From contig BSBN01001225.1 of NCBI GenBank assembly GCA_027924645.1, forward strand, positions 12,542,001-12,606,000: a DNA stretch of 64,000 bases, given 5' to 3'. Positions 11,691 to 23,543 of the stretch are shown here, piece by piece. Origin of the DNA: Cunninghamia lanceolata. Taxonomy: Eukaryota > Streptophyta > Pinopsida > Cupressales > Cupressaceae. The notes below the pieces were generated by a model, which did not search any database, was not told the origin of the DNA, and worked only from the letters and a program-made list of their open reading frames with translations. Numbering within the stretch: the stretch's first letter is position 1; every line of letters begins with the position of its first letter. The translations under genes were made by a program, and so were the position numbers.

Positions 11691-12480
11691 TTCTAAGGTG
11701 TCCATCTTAGCCACAATTCCAACATTTTGCCTTGAATTTACTAAGAGATTTGGATCTAGACTTATCTAGCCCCTTGTCCTTCTTCTTTCCTTTTTCTTTG
11801 GATCTTCCATGAACAGCTAAGGCCTCCTTGGATGACTCTGAAGTATTCCTTCTCATTTCTTTAGAAATAAAAGATGCAACCACTCTATCCATTTTAAACT
11901 TGGTGGTAGTGCTCCTAATGGCCATAACTAGGTGGTCCCATGAATCTAGAAAAGAACACAATAGAGTCATACAATGATCCTCCTTCTCCATCTTCACTCC
12001 CATGGTGTGCATCTGGGTAACTAACATATTAAATGTATTTAGATTTTTGGCCATAGACCCACCATCCTCCATCCTAAGGCTATATAGCTTCTTTCTTAGG
12101 AAAAGCTTATTCACCAAGGATTTAGCCTAATAAATTTCTCCAAGATTCTTCCAAAGATTCATTGTGATAGTTTCTTGATGCACATTCAGCAACACTAAAT
12201 CAACCAAACTGAGTCTAATGAGACCCTTTTATTTTATCTCCATCTTGTCCCTATCTTCTTATGATGTGGATGTAGGTTTTCATTTGAATACTATAGCCCA
12301 TAGATCTCAGTTTGTGAGCACATGCTCCATCTTGAGCTTCCACAACTCAAGGTTTGTGCCTAAAAACTTCATCTCTAACCTTGATGTGCTTGCCATCTCT
12401 TCCTACAATAAGATCAAAACACTCTCTAAGCAAGCTCCCACTCAAATGAAGATTAGTACAAAAAACCCTCTACCTAACAC
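11691..12480 (-). pseudogene. Copia element E: gag with CCHC knuckle start
   Basis: The minus-strand frame 12117-11707 resembles the UBN2-type Copia gag. It has KKLYSLRM, MAKNLNTFNMLVTQ, an LLCSFLDSWDHLVMAI segment, a lysine-rich basic stretch, then KCWNCG, the first half of the CX2CX4HX4C zinc knuckle. A stop (TTAGCC read as GGCTAA) follows the knuckle start, and the frame is also broken upstream at about 12120. The protein would be the capsid of the particle; here it is inactive. Confidence 0.82.
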
Positions 12481-12499
12481 TTCGAATCTGAGGTGATCA

Positions 12500-12512
12500 G
12501 GCTCTGATACCA
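12500..12512 (-). other. Element E primer-binding site, initiator tRNA-Met
   Basis: On the minus strand TGGTATCAGAGCC, complementary to the plant initiator tRNA-Met 3' end. It fixes E as minus-strand with its 5' LTR to the right, beginning 2 bases beyond at 12515. Confidence 0.9.
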
Positions 12513-12514
12513 AA

Positions 12515-13030
12515 TGAAAGAAAGCAAAGTAGGAAAAAATACTTCCTACACTAATCTATTAAGGAGAGTGTTGTGTAAATTTTTAATCTTTTAACAACTA
12601 TAGAAAGTAGAAACATATATAAACATAAAATAAACAATATACCATAACATAGGTGTACGTGGGGAAAACTCTTTGGGAGAAAAACCCCACACTCCAAAGT
12701 AGCTCAATGTATTATTTAGTAAACAACACAATTACAATACATTTGCAGAGAAAGCTTCATAGTAGTAGCACCAAACAAAGATTTGGAGGAATTCTGACAA
12801 CATAACAATACCTACAAAACTTGCTATCAAACCTCCATCTCAAGCACCCAATAAATAGGAGATACAATACATGAAACCATAAAATTGTAATTAAAAAAGC
12901 ATGATCAAAAACCACCCAAAATAGTGGTCCCCAAAGCCTTAGTTAGAAACCTAACACCTAAATTCCAAGATGAGTCCACAGGCTAAAAATAGCATATTCC
13001 TTCCACCTGTCATAACCTCATTATAATCCA
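12515..13030 (-). repeat. Element E 5' LTR (right limit uncertain)
   Basis: Begins at 12515 next to the primer-binding site. It contains GTACGTGGGGAAAACTC and CCCACACTCCAAAGTAGCTCA, a U5-like segment common in plant Copia LTRs. The part 12690-13030 matches 16650-16994 (shared AATGTATTATTTAGTA and CATGTCATAAC-type segments), so a second diverged copy lies nearby. I could not define the outer end. Confidence 0.6.
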
Positions 13031-13857
13031 CTCGCCAAATTGCAAATTCCATTTTTGTTTCCATTATCTCCATCTAAATATGCCTTATGATATGTTGGTC
13101 AACAAGTGTAACTCCCCTTTACAACTCTTTTATGTGTTGATGTTTTTTACATTTCCAATACAAGAGGCCCATCTTCCGAAGGCCATAATTTTAGATTCGA
13201 GAGGCCGATTGGACCTATTTTTTTTAAATTGTAGAGATGGAAGAGGTCCACATGATTGGAACTAGGGAAAATAATGTTTAACAAGCTAAAAATTTTATCT
13301 TGGCCAAAAACTAGCTCTATAGCCTATAAATTGATTTTTTCTATTTTTCAACCTGAAAATCACATTGTTTGTAATCTTAACATTAGGTGCAAGGTTGAGA
13401 CACATTTCCTAATAGTTTAAGAACCCAACAAGAAACTTTATAGAAATGTTAAATGATGAAGCATGTACCAACACTTAGACACCCAAGAAGGATACAACCA
13501 ACCTCCTCAAACCATGCACAAAGCATGCATGCAAATCCTTAATTGTCTCCATCTAGGAAACCACTAAACAATAGTCTCTTCATAGATCTACAAAACCATA
13601 TATGTTGGTCAACATGCAAAACCTAAAAACCATCCATGTAAATCTAAAACCATGTACACATCCAAAAAACAAAAATATAAATAAACACCAAATCTATAAT
13701 ATGAAATAATAGAATATCGTAGATATGCAAACCCATAGATTTAATTAGGAAATCTCAAAACCCACAAATCCAAAATAACATGAATATGAAACATGCAAGT
13801 ACAAATATCTAAAAAAAATTAGAGGGTTGTCTAGAAACTTTAGGCCACCAAAAGACC
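13031..13857. other. Unassigned AT-rich stretch left of solo LTR G1
   Basis: No coding motif. It contains scattered CATGCA-type words and ends with a segment (GTTGTCTAGAAACTTT...ACCAAAAGACC) that recurs imperfectly at 15816-15853, on the other side of G1. Confidence 0.4.
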
Positions 13858-15163
13858 TGTTGGTTATTAATCCATCTAGATGCTTATTCTCAGCTATCCC
13901 TACAATGTAGCCATCAATGATCAACAGGATCTCTGGGCCAACGGCCAACAGTATAGGAGATAGACTCTATAATATCTCCTCTTCTTCTTCAGGCTCTGCA
14001 AAACCTAGGGGGGTATTCCCTATTCAACATCCTTAAAAATATACTGATGAATGTGGGGATGTTGACACAAAGCAGATAAATCCTCCTTTATGTAGACCAA
14101 AACTGTGAGATAGGTGCAAAGGGGCTAGCTTTGGGCCAATATTCAGTTGTAGACAGAGGATTTTGGATCCTAAAACTATCTCTAAGTCCTACTGGTTTGA
14201 TCTTGTAGTTTGAGTTTGATTTGTATTTGGATGCAAAACTAGGGCCTGGAGTGTAACCTCAATGCAAGGCTAGATTGGTGCCTATCCAGGGCTCGGAGTC
14301 AATAGACATACACATGTAAATGTTTAGCATAAACCTATAACAAAGACTGGATTCCAAGGGGATTTGATGGTATCTGCCTTACAGATACTTCCCAAAAAAG
14401 CGTATTCAATTACCTATACTTATAATATCCTTGCTGCCATATGTTCTTCCCAACCCTTGACCTGAAACACTTTAATCTACCCCTTAGGCAAAAGCAAAAG
14501 ATTAAGTTTTCAATATAGCAGAGCTATATTCTAGAATCTCAGACACCCCTTAGATATCTCAATTCAGAAAAAGAACACATTCAGTTTGGAGACAGAATAA
14601 CCAAATACATGCATATATAGCATTGCTCATATAAAACCAATCATGAAACCAGTAAATTCATGCATGAGACATATAACAGGGGATACATAAACTCACGAGA
14701 CAGTCAGATGGAATCACCAAAGTAGTTTCTTCTTGTTACAACACCCAGAATTTTGTCCAGTTTTCAACAACACAATGAACAACATAGCTTGGCTGTTAAA
14801 GCACAAGCATGTACTTTCAGCAATTAATCACAAAGTCTTCTCAAAATTTTGAAATTCTACCAAATGCAAAGCACCGTGAGAATGGTACTCGAAACAATTA
14901 ATGCACAGGCTGAAAAGAAAGCTGGGAGTGGTTGAGCTCACACTGCTACCTGAGAATTTTCTTTTGCAATCGGGCAGCTACCTAGTCAACCAGGCCATAC
15001 CTCTGTAATTCCTATGCCATTAATGTCGTGCTAAACCCGCGGCCATCGAGAAATGCAAAAGATCGTGCCTTTGAAACTTTCCCACCAAAACACATCACCC
15101 TAATATTTCAAATTATGCAGGAACCATTTATCCCACATGCACCCCGCGGAGACCCTTTTAGCA

Positions 15164-15172
15164 CTTTATATA
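15164..15172 (-). promoter_or_regulatory. TATA box of solo LTR G1
   Basis: On the minus strand TATATAAAG, about 600 bases from the LTR 5' end at 15774 and just downstream of the CCGAT array. Confidence 0.5.
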
Positions 15173-15259
15173 TCATGTTGCATGTAAACATACTGTCACG
15201 CATTCTACCCTGCGTGACCTTTGAGCCAACCGCTAGTGGTCCATCCGGTGTAACTCCCG

Positions 15260-15720
15260 CCTCCATCGGTGTGACCCATACCAGCGGAACAAATGAAAGT
15301 CTTCTTGCCAACATCTCATGTCACACCGATAGCTACACCCATTTCCAAGTCTTCGGCGAGACTGTAAACCATCAGCAAACCCAAAAATCTTCCTACCAAT
15401 ATGCCCATCCTATCGATGAAACCTTCACATTTCTTTTTCGGCCAGACCCAAACCATCGGCACACCTGAGATCTCTCCTACCGATACGCATCGTTTCACCG
15501 ACGAACATCTCCGTCGACCAGACATCAACCATCAGAGCGACAAAAAGCTCCTTTGCCGACCACACCACTCTCACCGATGACCACTTTGTAAAACCCCCAT
15601 CAGCCCGTCAGAGAGACATGTAGCTCAGCTGCCGATGGGTAAAGTCTTGGCGATTGTATGAACATACCTCTGTGAAGAACGTGGTCGCCAAGACAAATGT
15701 GAACTCACACCGATGGACAT
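15260..15720. repeat. ATCGG/CCGAT word array in G1
   Basis: Seven intact ATCGG or CCGAT words plus decayed forms (CATCAG, ACCGAC, TTCGGCGAGA) in about 460 bases. It lies upstream of the minus-strand TATA. Confidence 0.65.
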
Positions 15721-15779
15721 AGAAATTTTTGATTTACAGGAAGATGCTTGTATACACATATTTAAGCACCAACAAGACC

Positions 15780-16540
15780 AATTCCACAACCATTACCATT
15801 ACATGAAAATAGAAGAACCAAGTTGTCTAGGAGCTTCTAAGTCACCAAAAGACCATCTTGAAAACCCACATGCAACCACATGCTAATCATCCAATGTAAT
15901 CATGAAACTAGGGGCTAAAACCATGAACCAACTTAAGCACTCCTTATGGTAGTCAACACAACTAGTGATTTCCCATGCAACCAAGGGGCAAACAACAAGA
16001 ACCCAACATGAACACTCTTTCGCTGCACATTACCATAGGATAAACGAGCACAAACACCATGCAAAAGGGTAGTCACATACTACCAAATAAGAGCTCCAGG
16101 TCATAACCAAGTAACATGCATACACACCAACTTCATTGAATCTCTCCACCATTCCACTAACTCTTTCCATAATATTACCTAAAATAACAAACTAGATCCA
16201 CTACAAAATCCCACTCATACAAGGATTAACAAATAATTAATTCCGTTCAATAGATTCCCACAATCTTGACAGGCTAAGAAATCAACAATAGAGGAATACT
16301 CAAAACTAAATCACCATGAATCCATCATATGCAATGGAATGCAAGCACATGCAATGACATGCAAGCACATGTAATAAACATGCAAGTCCATGCAAATGGC
16401 AAAACCACCTTTAGTCTAATTCCAAACATTAGGAAAAGTACCTATAAACCCCTTATCAATTAAACTAGATTAAACATAATTATTAGTCATGTAGGTGTTT
16501 CCACATTAACCCTTCAAGAAGATTAACACATTAATTAGAT
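15780..16540. other. Unassigned stretch between G1 and the Copia-like LTR relic
   Basis: No coding motif. It contains repeated CATGCAAG/CACATGCAAT words at about 16326-16395 and the duplicated GTTGTCTAG...ACCAAAAGACC segment at 15816-15853. Confidence 0.4.
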
Positions 16541-16544
16541 CTAC

Positions 16545-16994
16545 AAAAAATTTAGCAGCATTCTGGCATGTAAATAGCACATAGAATGAAATAATGAGAG
16601 AGATAGAAAGGAAATCAACCACAAGAAAGAATGGTACAGATATACCCTAGCAAAACCCTTTCAAGAAAAACCCAACCTCTAAAGTGCTAAACCAATGTAT
16701 TATTTAGTAACAATAAACCTATTATAATACAATAAATTAGGTTCTTACCTCCATGGAGATCAACATCCTCTTCCTCTAGTAGAAATCTAGCAACAGAAAC
16801 CTACAAAAACACCTCTCTTATGCCTTCATCTCAAGTCCTCAATGAATAGATCCATAGAAGCCCAAAAAACCACCATAAGGCATTACCATGGACCCAAATG
16901 AGGTCCCAAAATACCATGGTAAAATTCCATACTACCCACACTCCATTATTTTTAATTTACCACCTTTAGAAAGATTCCTATGACATGTCATAAC
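16545..16994 (-). repeat. Copia-like LTR relic, split by element B
   Basis: Matches 12600-13030 (element E LTR) with substantial divergence: AAAAACCCAACCTCTAAAGT, AATGTATTATTTAGTA and CATGTCATAAC correspond. Element B is inserted at its ATAAC, which is duplicated, and the remainder continues at 51337 to about 51480. Confidence 0.55.
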
Positions 16995-17534
16995 TGTTGT
17001 CTCTCAGATTTGTACCCTTGCTGCAGTTGTCAAACTTCAGCAATCTAGAGAAACATGGGAATGATCTCGAAGTGTGGGACCTTACGAAATGAGATCAGAC
17101 CTCTGGAGAAGGCCGACTTCCTTAACTGGTTATCACCTAAAATCTACTAGATCTTCAGAGGAAAAGGGAGAAGGAATGCTTGTAAATGAAAGATAAATAG
17201 AAAAACTTTGAAAATAAAGGGGTGATTCACTAAGTTGAATAGAAGAACCCTCACAGTACTGAGAAAATGCACAACATAACCAGATATAGCAAGTAGACAT
17301 ACACAAATTCAACTGATTCTAGCAGAGGTAAGAAACAATATGATTGAGAGGAACAAAAGATGTTCACAGACATTCACATGCAGATTTACACTAAATAGAA
17401 AACTAGTAAAAGAGGTAAAATAACTTGCATATATTCAATAAGAAGGCATAGTTACAGTAGCAGAAAGCTCTATTTGGAAATAGAAAGCCTCAATGCTAAA
17501 AATTTTCCAACCTTATCTACATCTCAAACTTATG

Positions 17535-17542
17535 CTTATATA
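17535..17542 (-). promoter_or_regulatory. TATA box in element B left LTR
   Basis: On the minus strand TATATAAG in the context GCTATATAAGC, about 2.6 kb from the LTR start and directly downstream of the word arrays. The right LTR keeps it at 33909-33916. Confidence 0.6.
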
Positions 17543-18179
17543 GCATTTCAATCTGACCTAAGTCGGTTACAAAAATTGGCTCCATGAGCTGCATCAAGAA
17601 AATATCTATCTGAAGGGACGTCCATATGCAAAAATTCATGGCATAATATATCCGGAGCAGGGGCAAATAGAAGATATTTCAAATCTTCAATCCAAGCTGC
17701 TTTGTCATCGATCTGTAACAATGAAACGGTGGAAGATATTCTGGGCATTGAATGCGAGCAGCTTCAATGGTTATCTGAACAAGGAAAAATAAAATATCTG
17801 AAACATGGCGGTCAAAGGGATATTTTCGGTCATCAATGCAAGCTGCTGAAGATCTACTTGCAGCAATGAATGCAACAAATATCTGAATCTTGCCCAAAAA
17901 TGGCCGCTTGAAATGTCCAGTCGTCAAAGCATACAAATCTAGATCTAAAGTTTGAAAGTAAAAATAATCGCCTCAAAAGCCTGCCAAATGAAAAAGGAGG
18001 CAAAAACAAGCATTTTTGCCTTTTGCAGCATGCGGCAATTTGCTAAAATGGAGGAGATACGGGCGGTCAAAGTTGCAGTCAACTCTATGTATATATCCCT
18101 TTGCATCAGTGGCCTGAAAAACTATTGGATCTGCCCCAACATGTGGCAACGTCTGATTGGTTGCTGAGTCGATCGCTGG

Positions 18180-18340
18180 GCGGATCGCTAAGAAAGACAT
18201 CCTCCATCGGCCATCGGAAAGACTGTGAAACGAGCTGCCGATGCATGAGGTTTGGCCGATGAACTTTCTGCATATACTTTTCATCCCCATCGGCCTGTCG
18301 GTAGAACCCTGAGTTGAGCTGCCGATGAGTGAGGTTTGGC
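18180..18340. repeat. CCGAT/ATCGG cluster in element B LTR
   Basis: Seven ATCGG or CCGAT words in about 150 bases, within two partly repeated phrases GCCGATG-ATGAGGTTTGG / GCCGATGAGTGAGGTTTGG. In the right LTR (34555-34705) several are lost by C-to-T or G-to-A changes, for example CCGATGAA to CTGATGAA. Confidence 0.75.
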
Positions 18341-18359
18341 CGATGAGCTTTCTACGTGA

Positions 18360-19920
18360 CCCCTTGCATATCGGATTGCATATGCAAATATACAATCTAA
18401 AATACATACAATGCGCGGAACTCAAATGACTATCCACTGAATTTGATCCCCGGGTCACGTCCTGATTGCATCTTTCCACCTAGTATATTTCTTTTGTATA
18501 TTGCAAGATACAATGCACTCAATATACAAGCTGCGAACTTGAACCATTTTATCAACCAAATTGGAGAAATTTGAAATCTGGGCCTTGTATCTTCAATCTC
18601 TTGTATATCGGGATATACAATGCCATATGCATGCAAGCTATGGACCTCAAACCATTTTGAAGCATATTGCAATCGTCATCGGGTCCGAGCCATGCATGCC
18701 CTCTTTGTATATTACCAATGTATGTCGCATATACAATGCGAACATACAAGCAAATTATACATACAAACTGTAGAATTCTACCCTTTATCAACTGGAATGT
18801 ATGTTCATTTCAGATCTGGCTTGTATATTAGGAATGCATATTTGATTGTATGTGCAAACATACAATCGCAAAAATACAAGTGGTGGGCCCCAGCTTTGAA
18901 TCACTTTCCCTTGCATGTTGACTTTGCATGTTTCTCCTTGTATATAGGTCTTGTATGTGAGCTTTGTATATCAGATATACAAGGCAGACATACAAGCAAA
19001 ACTTTGTACTTGTGCTTGCAAATTGCCGATGTATCTTGCCTTGCATCCTTTTCCCTGCATATACAAACTGCTTTGTATGTTGACCTTCGTATGTTCTTTG
19101 ATCTACAAAGGTTTGTATGCATTTCTTTGTATGTTCCTGATGTACAGTCAACTGTTGCATATGCATTTGCCCCTTTGTATGTTTTCTTTGTATGTTGGCC
19201 TTGTATCTTTGACTTGTATGTGAGAACATACAATCGCATATATACAAGCCACTGTTCCGATATACATTGGCCTTTGAATGTTTCGCCTTTGTATGTGGCG
19301 AATGTATATTTCACTTGCATCTCTCACATACAAACCCCTTTCACTATAGCGAATGCATGTCGGCCTCTTTGTATATGCGCCTTGTACATTCCCAATGTAT
19401 GTCGAATATACATTCACTTTTGTATCTTTGTGGCATACATTGTCCCCTGCATATTTCGCTTGTATGCTGCCAATGCATCTTTTCCTTTGCATGTTCCTCT
19501 TGTATGTAGCCGTTGCATGTCTAAACATACAACACAAATATACATGCAAACCATCTCATACAAGCAAGGAATATTCTCAGAATCTGCGATAGATTCCTTA
19601 ATGCATATACAAACTCGATATGCATTGCGAAAAGCATACAACCAATTTTTTACTATTTTTGAAGGCCGACTGAGATTTTTGACCCGCCAATGTACATTTG
19701 AACCTGCATGTACATACAAATGGCCTTGTATATACAAAGACACTTGCATGCAACTGTTTTTTGCATTTTTGAACTGCGAAGACCAAATGACTTAGAAATT
19801 TTTTGGGTTTGGAAGAAGAATGCCTACAGATGAATAATTGAAACTCAAAACCTAGGTGAGCACCACCACATACATTGGCGAATGTACATTTGAACATACA
19901 TTCAAAAATGTATGTACAAT
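18360..19920. repeat. TTGYATGT / ACATRCAA word array in element B LTR
   Basis: About 1.5 kb in which TTGTATGT, TTGCATGT, TGTATAT and their complements recur every 15 to 30 bases on both strands, with non-repeated sequence between. It is not a simple tandem repeat. The same array is present in the right LTR, split by element C (34730-35082 and 49905-51110). Confidence 0.85.
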
Positions 19921-20153
19921 TACTAAGTATAAAATTAAGATTTATCTACTATGGGAAGCTCTTGAAGACAAAGGGTTTCTGGGTTTTTCTGGGTTTTCTA
20001 CAAGGATTGTTCAGGCAAGATTTTTGGGATTTTTGGCAAAGCATAGCATGAGTATTTGGAAGATTTAAGCTTTGTATGGACATTTTCCAAAGGATTTTCA
20101 TGGAAAATACAAGGTGAAATATTTAACTCTAGACAGAGGAAAATAGGTCAACA

Positions 20154-20451
20154 TTTTGGTGACTTCTATGGGATGTTTGCTTGCTAAACAATTAGACCAG
20201 TGGCCTTAAGCATCCATTGGGCATGGAGTCATACAGAGACTAAAAATATATCTTGACAAACAAACCTGACTTTAGCAACTTAGCATATTAGCAGTGAGGA
20301 ACATTTGAAAGACCAAAACAAAACCAAAAGCCTGAAAGCAAAGCTCTAACTGTGCTAGACAACACTTAGGGAAAACAAAAAGGGATCTAAACTATTGTGC
20401 AGCAGCACTTATTGAAAGCAAGAAACCTAATCTACTGATTTACAACGTACG
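20154..20451 (-). other. Element B 3' untranslated interior
   Basis: Between the end of the integrase frame (TGA at 20452-20454 on the minus strand) and the 3' LTR. I do not see a strong purine tract; the minus-strand sequence before the LTR is AGAAGTCACCAAAA. Confidence 0.5.
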
Positions 20452-21528
20452 TCATACCTCAAAACACCTCTTCAAGTGTATCCCATTGACTGGGATAGGC
20501 AAATTTTCTCCATCCATGCTTGATAGCTGAAATGCATTGTGCTCCTTGCATTCAGCAACGATAAATGGGCCACTCCACATGCTGTCAAACTTGGAGTGCT
20601 TTCCTGGCCTACTTTTCAACTCATGTCATTTGAGCACCATATCACCCTCCCTAAAAATTCTGGGAGTGGCTCTCTTGTCAAAAGCTCTTTTTGTCTGAAG
20701 TTGATGATACTCCATAGCTCTCATAGCTTTATCTCTTCTCTCCTCAAGCTCCATAAGTTGAGCATATCTAACATCCATGGGGTCTTCTTCTTCAAACATC
20801 TCTAGTTGATTCATGATGTCTAGTGCTAGCAGCTCCATAGACATAGGCAATCTTGCCTCTTTCCCATAAACTAACATTTATGGGGAGTTTCCAATAGACC
20901 TCTTGGGAGTTATCCTATCTGCCCATAAGGCATATTTTAGATTAGTGTGCCAGGTCCTCTGGTTGTCCTCCATTGATCTTTTAATAATCTTTATGAGATT
21001 CTTGTTGGTAGATTCAGCCAAACCATTACCCTGTGGGTAATAATTTGATGAAGCACTCAAATAGATTCCATTCTTAACAGCCCAGTCAGTTATCCTCAAT
21101 CCAACAAAGGCTAAAGCATTGTCTGAGATAATTGACTCAGGTACCCCAAATCTGGATACCAAATCATCATAGAAGCTCAAAATAGAGGTCTCATTGGATT
21201 CCTTCAGAGCCACTGCTTCAGTCCACCTCGTGAAATAGTCTGTAGCTGTAAGTATACACCTATGGCCTGCACTTGATGGTGGATTAATGGGACCTATAAA
21301 ATCAATGCCCCATCTCATAAAGGGCTACTCTACTTGAATTGGCTGCAGAGGTAAAGCTGGCAGCCTTTCTTTGCCTGCAAAAATGGCACATTTTACACAT
21401 TTTCTAGCCCATGCATGGGCATCCTTAAATAAGTTGGGCCAGTAATATCCAGCTCTCATTATTTTCCAAGCAGTATTCCTTGGGGCAAAATGACCCCCTG
21501 TTGTTCCATCATGAAACTCATGTAGCAC
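20452..21528 (-). pseudogene. Element B integrase
   Basis: On the minus strand, the HHCC zinc-binding domain (LHEFHDG, GGHFAP, GYYWPNLFKDA, KCVKC) runs from 21528. After a TAG at about 21319-21321 comes the core: WGIDFIGPINPP, IISDN and GLAESTNKN give the D, D and E residues. After a second stop (TAA near 20880) come LVYGKEARLP and the C-terminal part. The last recognisable block is FDSMWSGPF ... PIPVNG ... LK near 20456-20600, in a shifted frame, matching the end of element C integrase. It would insert the cDNA copy; the stops and frame break make it inactive. Confidence 0.88.
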
Positions 21529-21869
21529 CTTGTCAGTCTAATCATTATCAATGCATCTCAACAACACACCATTAAAGTCCTTTCTGAAAAGGATGCCATT
21601 TATTAAAACATATGGAATGGACTGCAGTCTAAAATACCTTCTTTTGGTTCTATCTAAACCTGTTGGACATTGATCAGTTGTAAAAATTGAGTCATGCTAT
21701 TAACCCAACTCGTGCCCACTGCTATAGTATCATCCTAATGTGCATTTTCTATGATCAGAAGCACATCCTCTTCATTTTCAGAACTGGAAGCAAGCTGTTC
21801 ACTGAGTCCTCTCCCTCTGACGAGCTTGGTTATCTTGATATTTACGTCATATTCCATGACTTTGGTGAT

Positions 21870-22274
21870 CTAACCAGCCCTTTTCTCATTAACGTCTTTA
21901 CCTAAGAGGAAATCCTTCACGCTAGGGTGAGCAACCATCAGATGTATCTTATTGTTAGAAATAAGATGCCTAAATTTCTTGAGACTCCTTACCACTGCAA
22001 GGAAATGTTTTTCAATGAAGCTATACCTCTGCTCATACTCCTCTAGCCCTTGGCTAAAGAAAGCGATTGGCTGTTCAAAGCCATCACTCTGCTGTTGTAC
22101 CAGAATCACAGAGATTGTATCTAGATCGCCATAAGCATACAAGATGAAATCTTTCAAGAAATCAGGATTTACCAGAGTTGGTGCAGCTGATAATACTTCC
22201 TTTATGGACTCAAAGCTGAGTTTGGCCTCTTTCGTCCAACTGAAAACTATATTTTTCTTTAGCATAGAGGTCAA
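21870..22274 (-). pseudogene. Element B native RNase H, catalytic residues lost
   Basis: Aligns by eye to the Gypsy RNase H after reverse transcriptase: SFESIKEVLSAAPTLVNPDF, PIAFFSQGLEEYEQRYS, LKKFRHLI. Positions that are Asp, Glu and Asp in a working enzyme, as in element D here, read Tyr (LYAYGD), His (IEKHFLA) and Ala (MVAHPS). It is therefore probably a structural tether rather than a nuclease, the state known for the connection domain of retroviral reverse transcriptase. Confidence 0.75.
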
Positions 22275-22340
22275 CGGCTTTAATAAATTTGCAATACTAG
22301 GTATGAATCTTCGCAGAAAATTAATTCTGCCAATAAAACT

Positions 22341-23249
22341 TTAAAGTCCCTTCTTGTGGCTGGGTAAGGGCAGCTCCAGAATAGCTCTTACCCTTTCAGC
22401 ATCAATGGTAATGCCCTCCTTTGACACAACGTGCCCCAACAGCTTGCCCTCATGCACAACAAAAATGCATTTCTTGGGATTGAGAGATATCCCAAACTCT
22501 TCACACCTCTCGAATACTTGCCTCAAGTGGAATAAGTGTTCAGCTGCATATTTAGAAAAAATTGTAATGTCATCAAGGTACACCAGTACTGATTTATACA
22601 GTAAACCCTTAAAAGCCATAGCCATAGCTCTCTGAAAAGTAGAGCCAATGTTTGACAGACCAAAAGGCATCCTTTTGTAGGCCATAGTGCCCCATTTGGT
22701 AGTAAAAGTGATTTTAAATTGATCCTCCTCCTTAACTAACACTTGATTATAGCCAGAATATCCATCAAGCAAGGAGAATCTTTTAGAACCAGCCACTACT
22801 TGCAGAATTTGCTCCATTGAGGGCAGCGGGTAGTGGTCCTTCAGGGAGGCTCTGTTAAGGTCTCTAAAATCAACACACAACCTAATATCTCCATTCTTTT
22901 TCCTCATAGGGACAAGGTTGGAGACCCAAGAAGTATGCTTGATCGGGAAAATGATCTTTCCCTCGATCAGCTTGGTCAATTCTTTAATCATTAGAGGCTC
23001 AAGCTTTGGATTTAAAGGTCTTTGCTTCTGCCTCACAGGTTTTATACCTGGTTCTAACTCTATAGTATGCTGGGCAATATGAGGGTCAAACCCCTTTAGG
23101 TCTGAATAATCCCAAGCAAACACATCTTCAAATTCTTGACACAGAGTAATGAAGGCTTTCCTATCTTCAAGCGAACATATTTTACCAATTTTGAGAAGCT
23201 TACCCTTGAAAATTTCCAGCTCCTCATAATGTTCCACTTTGACTTGCAT
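22341..23249 (-). pseudogene. Element B reverse transcriptase
   Basis: 302 codons open on the minus strand. Motifs in order: RQKQRPLNPKLEP, WVSNLVPMRKKNGDIRLCVD, DLNRAS, HYPLPSMEQIL, FSLLDGYSGYNQV, FTTKWGTMAYKRMPFGL, and the catalytic YLDD followed by ITIFSK, then ISLNPKKCIF and GKLLGHVVS. It would copy RNA into DNA. The frame breaks at 22341 before the native RNase H, and stops lie upstream between 23250 and 23540, so the polyprotein as a whole is dead although this domain is well kept. Confidence 0.92.
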
Positions 23250-23543
23250 GGTGGTTTTACTCTTTTTTCACTAATCATCATTGCTAAAAATAGATTCCAA
23301 GGTTACCAAACCTTTGGGCAGCTTGTTTGTTCTTAACTGAACAATTTGATCATTGCCATATTGTTGTTTGAGTTTGTCCTGATTCATCACAGAAAACTCA
23401 TCTTCTTCTAACAGGAAATGCAAGATATGTTCATCGCTCTCAAAAACCTACCAATGAATGTTATTGTCAGGGATAGAAGGCCTATCCATGACTTTCACAT
23501 GAGGCTGCACCTTTTCCCTTTGAATATCACTGGGGATATCAAA

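Larger units (their letters stand above)
13858..15774 (-). mobile_element. Solo LTR G1 (family G)
   Basis: Starts TGTTGGTTATT and ends AAGCACCAACA, so the ends are a perfect 7-bp inverted repeat TGTTGGT/ACCAACA. A perfect 5-bp TSD agacc lies at 13853-13857 and 15775-15779. No internal region is present. It shares several blocks with G2 (60923-63349): the AAGCACCAACA end, a TTTCCCRCCAAAACA segment, a CCCACATGCA segment, and a GGGGGGT segment near the other end. A TATA box on the minus strand indicates orientation. The ATCGG/CCGAT array is at 15260-15720. Confidence 0.92.
16995..20153 (-). repeat. Element B 3' LTR (left, intact, 3159 bp)
   Basis: Read on the minus strand it starts TGTTGACCTATTTTCC at 20153 and ends GAGAGACAACA at 16995. 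U3 holds the TTGYATGT array (18360-19920) and a CCGAT cluster (18180-18340) before a TATA box at 17535. The many long open frames here, including 391 codons at 18620-19795, are low-complexity by-products of the word array. Confidence 0.92.

Noticed and set aside
18620..19795. 391-codon open frame in the left LTR of element B, with overlapping long frames on both strands
   Set aside because: Amino-acid content is a monotonous LYI/CIS/YVS/IQ pattern dictated by TTGTATGT words; comparable frames exist on the opposite strand; the matching frame in the other LTR is broken (49879-50460, 50310-50765). No protein motif.
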